Source of the DNA: CAZGKW01 sp964526295
GTDB lineage: Bacteria; Planctomycetota; Phycisphaerae; FEN-1346
DNA: 64,000 nucleotides
Assembly: GCA_964526295.1 (NCBI GenBank)
Contig: CAZGKW010000010.1
Coordinates: 1-64,000 of the forward strand
Direction of reading: 5' to 3'
Below are positions 40,874-48,495 of this stretch, in pieces (position 1 is the first letter of the stretch; the number at the start of each line of letters is the position of its first letter). The notes below the pieces were generated by a model, which was not told the origin of the DNA, made no database searches, and saw only the letters and a program-made list of their open reading frames with translations. Made by a program: the position numbers and the translations under genes.

Positions 40874-41968
40874 ATGGCTCTCCGATTCCGTTGCTCGAAA
40901 TGCGGGAAGCGCCTGACGGTCGAGGCGGCCGTCGGCCATGACGTGACCTGTCCCCACTGCGGCCAGGCCTCCACCGTGCCACGCGACGCCAAGCGGGTCG
41001 CCGCGCCGGGCGGGGCGGCCGGACGCCAGGGCGAGGGGGGCGATGCCGACGAGGAAGAAGTCCCCGAAGAGGAAACCGACACGGTCATGGGCTGGCTGGC
41101 CCTTTACCTCCCGAGCTGGGGGACCAGTGTCGTCTTCCACGCGGCCCTGATTCTGTTGATCACCTTCGTCGGCTGGGGCTACGCGGCCGCCCCGGCGTTC
41201 GAATACGACTCGCAGGTGGTGTACCAGTCGAAGAAGAAGACCCAGCGCCGGCAGAAAGCGAAGTTCCAGGACGCCGAGCCCAGCCGGGGCAAGATGACCC
41301 CTCGCCCCTCCAGCTTCGTCAAGCACGTCCAGAACGTGTCCCCCGACGTGGCCGACAACAAAATGGACGTGCTGGAGGTGATCGGCGTCGGGGGCGGCGG
41401 GCATTCCCTCGGGGGGTTCGAGGGTCTTGGCACCGGCGGCCGCGGGCCGGGCTTCTTCGGGGCCGGCGGCACCGACGAGGCCTCCAAGATCGTCTACGTC
41501 GTCGACCGGTCCGGCAGCATGACCGACTCGATCGACTTCGTGAAGTTTGAGCTGAGGCGGGCCATCAGCGAGCTGCCCGAGACCAAGTCGTTCCACATCA
41601 TCTTCTTCTCCTCCGGTCCGCCGGTCGAGATGCCCACCCGCCGGCTCGTCGACGCCACCGAGAACAACAAGCAGAATGCCTTCGGCTTCGTCGACGGCGT
41701 CATCCCCCACGGCCAGACCGACCCGTCGGTGGCGCTGGAGAGGGCCTTCGAGGTCCGACCCGAGCTGATCTATCTCCTGACGGACGGGGAGTTCGACCGA
41801 GCGATCGTCGACCTGGTCAAGCGGCTGAACCCGGGGCAGCAGGTCACGGTCCACACGATCGCGTTCCTCTACCAGACCGGCGAGCAGGTCCTGAAGGAGA
41901 TCGCCGAGCAGAACAACGGCAAGTACAAGTTCGTCAGCGAACGGGACCTGGCTACGTTGGGGCAGTAG
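40874..41968 (+). CDS. Zinc-ribbon, membrane-anchored VWA protein, copy 2
   Basis: A 364-residue protein from the ATG at 40874 (GAGGAGG about 9 nt upstream). Residues 1-35 form a zinc ribbon with two pairs of cysteines (C-S-K-C-G and C-P-H-C-G), presumably cytoplasmic. An acidic linker leads to a membrane helix with L-Y-L-P-S-W-G-T-S-V-V-F-H-A-A, the same motif as copy 1. A Gly-rich stretch (around 165-195) leads to the VWA domain with V-D-R-S-G-S-M-T-D and L-L-T-D-G-E-F-D. It is followed at once by the repeat protein and the TolQ/ExbD genes, so it is likely a partner of that channel. Confidence 0.85.
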   Translation: MALRFRCSKCGKRLTVEAAVGHDVTCPHCGQASTVPRDAKRVAAPGGAAGRQGEGGDADEEEVPEEETDTVMGWLALYLPSWGTSVVFHAALILLITFVGWGYAAAPAFEYDSQVVYQSKKKTQRRQKAKFQDAEPSRGKMTPRPSSFVKHVQNVSPDVADNKMDVLEVIGVGGGGHSLGGFEGLGTGGRGPGFFGAGGTDEASKIVYVVDRSGSMTDSIDFVKFELRRAISELPETKSFHIIFFSSGPPVEMPTRRLVDATENNKQNAFGFVDGVIPHGQTDPSVALERAFEVRPELIYLLTDGEFDRAIVDLVKRLNPGQQVTVHTIAFLYQTGEQVLKEIAEQNNGKYKFVSERDLATLGQ

Positions 41969-41969
41969 G

Positions 41970-42995
41970 ATGACGCGAAGGCTTCTCATCGGGCTGCTGG
42001 TCGGGCTGGTCGCCGCGTCGGCCGTCCGGGCCGACAAGGTCCGGACCCGGGCAGGTATCGGCTACACCGGCACCATCACCGGCATGGACCCGTCGGGCCT
42101 CATCATCGAGGGGCCCGCCGGGACCCGGACCGTGCCCCTGGCCGACATCGAGGAGATCCAGGTCGAGAAGCATCCGGCCCTGGGTGAGGCCGAGAAGGCC
42201 TTCGAGCAGGCGACCCGTGGAGGCCCCGGCGCCGCCACCGCATTCCGCCAGGCCAGGCTCCGCTACGAAGCCCTGATGAGCGATCGGATTCCGGACTGGA
42301 TGAAGCTCCTGATCCGGTCGCGTCTGGTGCGGCTCTACGCCCAAGAAGGGCAAGTGAGCGAAGCCCTCGAGGCCTACCTGGCCCTGGCTCGGGCCGAGCC
42401 CCAACTGGTCGAGGGGCTGTCGCTGCCCCGGCCTCGCCGGGGGGAGGACCGGGAGAACCGGGCCCTCCTGGCGAAGGTCGACGCGGCCCTGAAAGGGGCC
42501 GAGGGCCGGCCCTATGCCCGGGAGCTTCAGCGGCTCCGTGTGGCCCTGGTGCTGGAGGTCGGGACGCCCGAGCAGAGGCTTCCCCTGATCCGCCAGGCCC
42601 TCCAGTCCGACCGGGCGACCACTCGCCAGTGGGCCCGACGCCGGATGCTCGATCTGCTGCTCGAGATGGACCGGCTCGACGAGGCCGACAGAGTGCTCGA
42701 CGAGGCGCGGGGCGAGGAAGACGCGGCCCACCTGGCCTACTACCGCGGCCGCATTCTGGCCGGCCAGGACAAGCCCGTCGAGGCCGCCATCGAGTTGATG
42801 CGGGTGCCGGTCCTGTACGGCCGGAGCGACCGGGACCTGGCGGCCGAGTCGCTGTACCGGGCGGGGATGGCGCTGACGGGCGCGGATTGGCCGAAGGACG
42901 AGATTCGCAAGGTTTACGGGGAGGCGGCGCGGGACTATGCCGCCACGCCGTGGGGCGAGAGGGCCCGCCGGGCGCTGGCCTCGCTGGGTCCCTGA
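41970..42995 (+). CDS. Secreted TPR-like repeat protein
   Basis: A 341-residue protein whose ATG (41970) begins 1 nt after the stop of VWA copy 2, so translationally coupled. The signal peptide ends A-V-R-A-D. The first 60 residues are a small beta domain (Y-T-G-T-I-T-G-M-D-P-S-G-L-I-I-E-G) like that in some stalk or SH3-like folds; the rest is helical repeats (L-V-R-L-Y-A-Q-E-G-Q-V-S-E-A-L-E-A-Y). Likely periplasmic scaffold between the VWA protein and the channel; this role is inferred. Confidence 0.78.
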   Translation: MTRRLLIGLLVGLVAASAVRADKVRTRAGIGYTGTITGMDPSGLIIEGPAGTRTVPLADIEEIQVEKHPALGEAEKAFEQATRGGPGAATAFRQARLRYEALMSDRIPDWMKLLIRSRLVRLYAQEGQVSEALEAYLALARAEPQLVEGLSLPRPRRGEDRENRALLAKVDAALKGAEGRPYARELQRLRVALVLEVGTPEQRLPLIRQALQSDRATTRQWARRRMLDLLLEMDRLDEADRVLDEARGEEDAAHLAYYRGRILAGQDKPVEAAIELMRVPVLYGRSDRDLAAESLYRAGMALTGADWPKDEIRKVYGEAARDYAATPWGERARRALASLGP

Positions 42996-43074
42996 TCGCC
43001 GACCTGCCGGGGCCCGTGGGCGGCCCGGGGGGGATTTCCGGATTCGGGCGGACGAACAAAAGGAGCAGAGGCAC

Positions 43075-43839
43075 ATGCGCAACGCACGGGCGGTTCTCAT
43101 TGCATTGGGGGTGTTGGGGGCGGGCGTGCTGCTGGCGGCATCGCCGCAGGCGGCCCGGGCGGCGGCCGAAGGGACCAGGACGGTCACCTTCTTCAGCCTG
43201 GTCGTCGACGCCACGTTCAGTTCCGTGATCGCCGCTCTCGACATTTTCGCCATTTTCGGCCTCTCGATCACGGCCGTGGCCCTGATCATCGAGCACGCCA
43301 TCACGATCCGGCGGGCCGTCCTGCTGCCGGAGCTGAGCGTCGCCCAGATCAAGACCATGTTCGACGAGCGGCGGTTCCGCGAGGCCCTGGAGTTCTGCCA
43401 GGTCGACCCGTCGTTCGTCTCCGGCGTGGTCCACGCCGGCCTGGTCGAGGCCGCCAACGGCTACCAGGCCATGGAGCGGGCCATGCAGGACGCCGCCGAG
43501 GAGCGGACCGCCCGCCTCTACCGCAAGATCGAGTACCTGAACCTGATCGGCAACATCAGCCCCATGCTGGGCCTGTTCGGGACGGTCTACGGCATGATGG
43601 AGGCGTTCCGTCAGATCGCCATGAAGGAGACGCCGCGGCCGGCCGATCTCGCCGAAGGGATCATGACCGCCCTGTTCTCGACGTTCCTGGGCCTGTTCGT
43701 GGCGATTCCGGCCCTGGCGGCCTACGCCATCTACCGGAACCGCGTGGAGCAGCTCTCGATGGAAGCCGCCCTGGTGGCCGAGGAGCTTCTCGCCAACTTC
43801 AAGCCGTCGGCTGCCGCCACCGCGAGCGAGGGCGCCTGA
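43075..43839 (+). CDS. MotA/TolQ/ExbB proton-channel protein
   Basis: A 254-residue protein from the ATG at 43075 (AAAGGAG about 10 nt upstream). It starts with a cleavable-looking signal (A-A-S-P-Q-A-A-R-A-A), which is common in planctomycete and deltaproteobacterial ExbB proteins. Three membrane helices follow; the conserved channel block G-N-I-S-P-M-L-G-L-F-G-T-V-Y-G-M and the L-F-S-T-F-L-G-L-F-V-A-I-P helix are present. With ExbD partners it forms a proton-driven stator. Three ExbD genes follow. Confidence 0.9.
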   Translation: MRNARAVLIALGVLGAGVLLAASPQAARAAAEGTRTVTFFSLVVDATFSSVIAALDIFAIFGLSITAVALIIEHAITIRRAVLLPELSVAQIKTMFDERRFREALEFCQVDPSFVSGVVHAGLVEAANGYQAMERAMQDAAEERTARLYRKIEYLNLIGNISPMLGLFGTVYGMMEAFRQIAMKETPRPADLAEGIMTALFSTFLGLFVAIPALAAYAIYRNRVEQLSMEAALVAEELLANFKPSAAATASEGA

Positions 43840-43891
43840 GCCCCGCCCCGAGGGCGGCCGGCCCGGCGGACACGGACTTGGAGGCACGCTC

Positions 43892-44356
43892 ATGGCACGA
43901 GTGATTAAGGGCAAGGGCGGGGGCGCCGTCCGGTTCAACATGACGCCCATGATCGACATCGTGTTCAACCTCATCATCTTCTTCATGCTCATCAGCAACT
44001 TCTCGCAGCTCGAGAAGGAGAACGTCGTCCTCCCGCTGGCCCAGAAGGCCGAAGCCAAGGACGTCCGGGAATACAGCAACGTCGTGATCAACATCATCAA
44101 GCCGAAGGACCCCGAGGTGAAAATCCTCGGCAATACCTTCGAGCCCATCGTGGCCGGGCCCCTGGAGGCCTTTCTCGTCGACATGGTCCAGCAGACCGGC
44201 ACCGGCGCCGAGAAGCCCCTGAACGTGATCCTCCGGGCAGACGCACGAGTCCCCTACGAGGCCGTCGCCGCCGTCATGCTGGCCGCCGGCAAGGCCAAGA
44301 TCGAAGGCTGGTGGATCACGACCGAGATCTACGAACCCGAAAAGCGGGGAACGTGA
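43892..44356 (+). CDS. ExbD/TolR-family protein 1
   Basis: A 154-residue protein from the ATG at 43892. The single membrane helix carries the proton-binding Asp22 in M-T-P-M-I-D-I-V-F-N-L-I-I-F-F-M. The periplasmic domain ends in a V-I-L-R-A-D-A-R-V-P-Y strand, the regular ExbD fold. It lies 52 nt after the TolQ/ExbB gene and is the most typical of the three. Confidence 0.9.
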   Translation: MARVIKGKGGGAVRFNMTPMIDIVFNLIIFFMLISNFSQLEKENVVLPLAQKAEAKDVREYSNVVINIIKPKDPEVKILGNTFEPIVAGPLEAFLVDMVQQTGTGAEKPLNVILRADARVPYEAVAAVMLAAGKAKIEGWWITTEIYEPEKRGT

Positions 44357-44380
44357 CCCACCCCCGCGAGGACATAGACT

Positions 44381-44905
44381 ATGCGAAACGTCGGACGCGA
44401 ACACGAAAAACCGCGCATCGAACCGCCCATGACGCCGATGATCGACATCGTGTTCAACCTCCTCATCTTCTTCCTGCTGACGCAGCAGTGGGAGTCCGAG
44501 GCCTACCTGACGACCAACCTGCCCCGGACGAGCGGCCCGAACCGGGCCGAGCAGCGCGACGTCCCCCGGATCAAGATCGGCCTGTTCGACGAGGAGCCCG
44601 ACGGCGAAGGCGTCTCGATCGAGCTCAACGAGACCCAGGCCGTCGGATCGACCGTCGGCATGAAGTTCCGCGACGAAGCCGACAAACGCAACTACGAGCT
44701 GGACCTGTTCGATAAACTGAAGGCCGAGCTGGTGGCCCTCAAGCGGCGGGGCCTGTCCGCCGACTATCCGGTCCTGATCTCGCCCACACCGGCCGTTCAA
44801 CACAAGTTCGTGGTGGGGGCCTTCGACGCCGCCGTGGGGGCCGAGTTCAAGAACATCCAGTTCGCCGTGCCCCAGTACATGGTCTCGCCGTCGGCGGGCG
44901 GCTAG
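44381..44905 (+). CDS. ExbD/TolR-family protein 2
   Basis: A 174-residue protein from the ATG at 44381. Asp22 in M-T-P-M-I-D-I-V-F-N-L-L-I-F-F-L is conserved. The periplasmic domain has an insert (D-E-E-P-D-G-E-G-V-S-I-E-L-N-E-T) and ends V-L-I-S-P-T-P-A-V-Q-H-K. It differs enough from protein 1 to suggest a hetero-oligomeric stator. It lies 24 nt after protein 1. Confidence 0.88.
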   Translation: MRNVGREHEKPRIEPPMTPMIDIVFNLLIFFLLTQQWESEAYLTTNLPRTSGPNRAEQRDVPRIKIGLFDEEPDGEGVSIELNETQAVGSTVGMKFRDEADKRNYELDLFDKLKAELVALKRRGLSADYPVLISPTPAVQHKFVVGAFDAAVGAEFKNIQFAVPQYMVSPSAGG

Positions 44906-45006
44906 CGGCGCGGCCAGGACGAAGAAAATCGCCGCGATGTTTTCCCTTCGCATCCGTCTATCAGGGTGAGGCACGCCTCGACGCGAGGCCGTACCCCGAA
45001 CAGGCG

Positions 45007-45510
45007 ATGCGACGCGAGACGCCGGCGAGGGATCGACCTCGACGCGGGACCACCGGCGGGAAGCTCGAGCCGCCCATGACGCCCACGATCGACATCGTGT
45101 TCAACCTGCTCGTGTTCTTCCTGCTCGCCCCTATGGCGGCGGCTGACGAGGGCTATCTGACGACGAACCTGCCGCGGGCAGGGCCGAACCCAACGGGCTG
45201 GCAGGTCGATGAACCCGTGTGCTTCTACCTGGAGACGCACGGTCCGGACGACGAGGGCGTGCCTATCGCGCTCGGGGACGGGCGCGGCCTGGGGTCGGAC
45301 TTCAGGGCCCTGGGACTCGCCCTCCGGGACTTCCGGACCCGCGGGTTGGCCGTCGAGGTCCCCGTCCGGCTGGTGCCGGGGGCTAAGGTGCAGCACGGCT
45401 GGGTGGTGCGGGTGTTCGATGAGGTGGTGGCGGCCGGCTTCGAGCGGATCGAGTTCACCGTGCCCCGCCCGAAGCGGCGCGGGGCGGGCCCGGCCGCGTG
45501 GGCTTACTGA
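45007..45510 (+). CDS. ExbD/TolR-family protein 3, diverged
   Basis: A 167-residue protein from the ATG at 45007; its ribosome-binding site is weak. It keeps Asp29 in M-T-P-T-I-D-I-V-F-N-L-L-V-F-F-L and the Y-L-T-T-N-L-P-R-A-G-P-N strand shared with protein 2, so it looks like a diverged copy of that gene. It has a longer, basic N-terminal tail and a V-R-L-V-P-G-A-K-V-Q-H-G strand. A 101-nt gap separates it from protein 2. Its role may differ from the other two. Confidence 0.78.
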   Translation: MRRETPARDRPRRGTTGGKLEPPMTPTIDIVFNLLVFFLLAPMAAADEGYLTTNLPRAGPNPTGWQVDEPVCFYLETHGPDDEGVPIALGDGRGLGSDFRALGLALRDFRTRGLAVEVPVRLVPGAKVQHGWVVRVFDEVVAAGFERIEFTVPRPKRRGAGPAAWAY

Positions 45511-45554
45511 CAGAATCCACGGGCGGCGCCCCGTGGCAGCAAGGGCGTGACGCG

Positions 45555-48407
45555 ATGCGACGGATGAACCTGACAGCTCTGGCGGTCCTGGCGATGGGGA
45601 CGGCCCTCGTCGGCACCGCGGGCGCCCAGACTGACCCGTTCTACGAGGGCCTCAAGCAGCGCGGCCTCGACAAGCTGGCCGAGAAATACCTGGAGCAGCG
45701 AGGCGGCGAGCCGCCCACGGTGCCCGTGGCGCCCGTCGGGCCCATCGAGCCCGGCAAGGCCGAGGCGGCTGCCAAGGCCGAGCTCGAGCGGGCCAAGGCC
45801 GCCTCGGGCGCCCAGCGCGAGGCCCACTTCGAGCGGGCCCTTGCCCTGTGCCGCCGGGCCATCGCCGACGCCGTCCGGGCCTACGAGCAGACCCCCGAGG
45901 GCGACTGGCAGGCCCGCGCCGAAGTCCGGATGAAGGCCATCGACCTCCGCCGCGAGCTCGGAGAGATGATCTTCACGATGGACGGCAACTGGCTCCAGCC
46001 GCACCTTCAGGTCCTGGAGGTCTCGGACCGGGCGGCCGGCAACCGGGGCCGCGCCGCCGAGCTGCTCGGCATCGCCCTGGAGGCGTTCGAGCAGGCCCTC
46101 CAGGAAGCGGCCCAATGGCAGTCCGAGATCGACCGGTCGCCCGACCGGCGCCAGTACGTCAACGCCGGCTACGTCTCCAAGCTTCGCAGCCTGCGCCGCG
46201 AGGTCGATTTCTACGCCGGGTGGGTCACCTTCTTCCGCGGCTGGGCCCTGCCCGAATCCTATCAGCCCGAGGCCGGTCAGCGGTCCCGCGAGGACCTCCT
46301 CAACGATGCGATCACGCGGCTCATCTCGTTCACGGACCTGCCCGACTCGGCCCTGCCGAAGTACTCCGCTCACCTGGTCATCGGTCAGGCCCAGAGAGAG
46401 CTGGGCCGGGAGAAGGGCAACGAGTACTACGAGCGGGCCCTGACGAGCTTCGCCCAGGCCGACCGGGCCCCCGAGAACGTCACGCGCGACGAGCTGAAGG
46501 GCCGGGCCGAGAACATTCGCATCCAGGCCGCCTACGAGACCGCCCTGACGAGGCTTCACCAGAAGCGGTATCGCGAGGCTCGCGACGTCATCGCGGGCAT
46601 CCGCGGCCTCTATGGCAAGCAGCGGACCGACCAGACGCTTCACGGCCTCGCGATGAAGATCGTCGAGGCCCGCAGCTACCTCCGCGAGGCCGAGGACCGC
46701 GGGGACCCCGACCTGAAGCAGACCGGCCTCGACCAGCTCAAGGTCCTGATGGAGAGCGGCAGCCCCTGGCCCCAGATCGTCCAGCCCGTCCTCGTCGCCG
46801 AGGGCGCCGGCTCGACGGGCGACCCCGATAAGATGGAGCCGTTCCAGGTCTGGCACGCCGCCCGGGCCGCCTTTGCGGAGGCCCAGGAGACCCGTGCCAC
46901 CGAGGACTTCCAGAAGGCCCGCGAGCTGTTCGGCCTCTACACCCAGAAGGTCCAGCCGACCGACGAGAACTACGCCACCGCCCTCCACGTCCAGGCCAGT
47001 TGCCTGTTCGAGCTGGCGGACCAGGCCGAGACGCCTGAGGAGGCGGTCCAGCTCAAGAACGAGGCGGCCGCCCTGTTCCGCCAGGTCGCCGACGAGCACC
47101 CCAAGTACGCCGACGCCGCCAAGGCCGCCCGGGCCTACGTCTACGTCTATACCCAGCGGTTCGAGAACGACCCCAGCGACGAGAACCGGACCGCCTACGA
47201 GGATGCCCTCCGGTGGTTCAACCGGAACTGGCGCGAGGCCGACCCCGAGCAGCAGTACAACCTGGGCGTGGTGCTGTATCGCGGCGGGAAGTACCGCGAT
47301 GCCGCCAAGGCGTTCGCAAGCGTACCCAAGGGATCGGCCCTCTACGCCGATTCCCGATACTGGGTCGCGCTCTCGGATCTGGAGCAGTTCCGCTCGACGG
47401 TGCTCCCGACGAAGGACAAGTCGCTGATCCTGCCCGCGGCTCGGAGCGTCGTCAAGGAGCTCCAGGGCTTCGCCGAATGGGCGTTCCAGACCGAGCTGTC
47501 GCCGGAGCAGAAGCAGAAGGCCCTCGGTTGGGCTGAGGGGGCCTATGCCAACGCCGCCAGCGTCTACGTCGACCCGGCCGTTGACCTGCCGCGGGACGCC
47601 CTCAAGGTCCTCGACGAGATGGAGTCGAAGCTGGTCCTCGGAGAGGACATGCGTGGCCGGGTCCTGAAGCTGCGGATCGACGCCCACGTCCGGATGGGCG
47701 AGCCCCAGAAGGCCCAGCAGCTCGTCGAGGACTTCCTCGCCGTCATGCAGCGGACGGGGCGCGAGGACGAGATCGGGCCCGTCCTGAGCGGCATGTTCCA
47801 GGCCACTGTCGAGGACGTGCGGAGGCTCGTCGACCGTAACACCGAGGCCGCCGCCCGGCGCGTCGAGGGGGCCGTCGGCCTCAGCCGCATGCTTATCGAA
47901 TGGCTCGAGAAGAACGGCGGGCCCGACAGCAAGGTCCAGGTCGACAGCATCCGCTACGACATCGCCGACCTCTACCTCGCCGTCAAGGCATACAGCAAGG
48001 CCATCGCCGTCTACAAGGAGATCGCCGGCTCCGAGAAGCCGTGGCAAGAGGAGCCCCTTATGCTCGACGTCGTCAGGGGCATGGGCCAGGCCTACGAAGG
48101 CTTGGGCGAGACGGCCCCCGACGCCGGCACCGCCAGGAAGCACTTCGAGGTCGCCGTCGAGATCTGGCGCGTCGTCCTGGACGCCATCGGCGACATCAAA
48201 GAGACGCCTGATGAGACCATCTGGCAGATGCGGTACCACCTCTACTACTGCAAGCACCGCATGGGCCAGAACGACGAGGTCCGCGAATCCCTCCGGTCGC
48301 TTCGGATCATCGACCCGCCGCTGGGCGGCAAGAGTGTCGACCTGCGGTTGAAGTTCCGCGACCTGGCCCAGCGCGTTGGCCTGGAAGAGGAGAAGGAGGC
48401 CCAGTAG
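45555..48407 (+). CDS. Large secreted TPR protein of the channel cluster
   Basis: A 950-residue protein from the ATG at 45555, followed by a signal peptide ending T-A-G-A-Q. The in-frame start at 45498 would overlap protein 3 and lacks a signal at the right place. The rest is almost entirely helical repeats with many TPR-like pairs (R-Y-R-E-A-R-D-V-I-A-G-I-R, A-L-H-V-Q-A-S-C-L-F-E-L-A, Y-N-L-G-V-V-L-Y-R-G-G-K-Y-R-D-A). It resembles the large TPR components next to ExbB/ExbD in planctomycetes. Likely periplasmic scaffold. It ends the cluster. Confidence 0.82.
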   Translation: MRRMNLTALAVLAMGTALVGTAGAQTDPFYEGLKQRGLDKLAEKYLEQRGGEPPTVPVAPVGPIEPGKAEAAAKAELERAKAASGAQREAHFERALALCRRAIADAVRAYEQTPEGDWQARAEVRMKAIDLRRELGEMIFTMDGNWLQPHLQVLEVSDRAAGNRGRAAELLGIALEAFEQALQEAAQWQSEIDRSPDRRQYVNAGYVSKLRSLRREVDFYAGWVTFFRGWALPESYQPEAGQRSREDLLNDAITRLISFTDLPDSALPKYSAHLVIGQAQRELGREKGNEYYERALTSFAQADRAPENVTRDELKGRAENIRIQAAYETALTRLHQKRYREARDVIAGIRGLYGKQRTDQTLHGLAMKIVEARSYLREAEDRGDPDLKQTGLDQLKVLMESGSPWPQIVQPVLVAEGAGSTGDPDKMEPFQVWHAARAAFAEAQETRATEDFQKARELFGLYTQKVQPTDENYATALHVQASCLFELADQAETPEEAVQLKNEAAALFRQVADEHPKYADAAKAARAYVYVYTQRFENDPSDENRTAYEDALRWFNRNWREADPEQQYNLGVVLYRGGKYRDAAKAFASVPKGSALYADSRYWVALSDLEQFRSTVLPTKDKSLILPAARSVVKELQGFAEWAFQTELSPEQKQKALGWAEGAYANAASVYVDPAVDLPRDALKVLDEMESKLVLGEDMRGRVLKLRIDAHVRMGEPQKAQQLVEDFLAVMQRTGREDEIGPVLSGMFQATVEDVRRLVDRNTEAAARRVEGAVGLSRMLIEWLEKNGGPDSKVQVDSIRYDIADLYLAVKAYSKAIAVYKEIAGSEKPWQEEPLMLDVVRGMGQAYEGLGETAPDAGTARKHFEVAVEIWRVVLDAIGDIKETPDETIWQMRYHLYYCKHRMGQNDEVRESLRSLRIIDPPLGGKSVDLRLKFRDLAQRVGLEEEKEAQ

Positions 48408-48456
48408 GCCCGCCGCGGGGTCCGGTGTCCCGCGCTCACCGCTTGCGTCGCCGCCC

Positions 48457-48486
48457 TTGCCCGTCTCCGCACGCCCCGCCTATAAT
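48457..48486 (+). promoter_or_regulatory. Promoter for miaB, predicting a leaderless transcript
   Basis: TTGCCC (48457-48462), 18-bp spacer, perfect -10 TATAAT (48481-48486). The ATG at 48496 is only 10 nt past the -10, so transcription should start within a few nucleotides of the start codon. Confidence 0.55.
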
Positions 48487-48495
48487 GCCCGGCCC

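Noticed and set aside
45504..48257. Minus-strand open frame of 917 codons opposite the large TPR gene
   Set aside because: The plus frame has a signal peptide and TPR-like repeats; the minus translation is Leu/Gly/Val noise.
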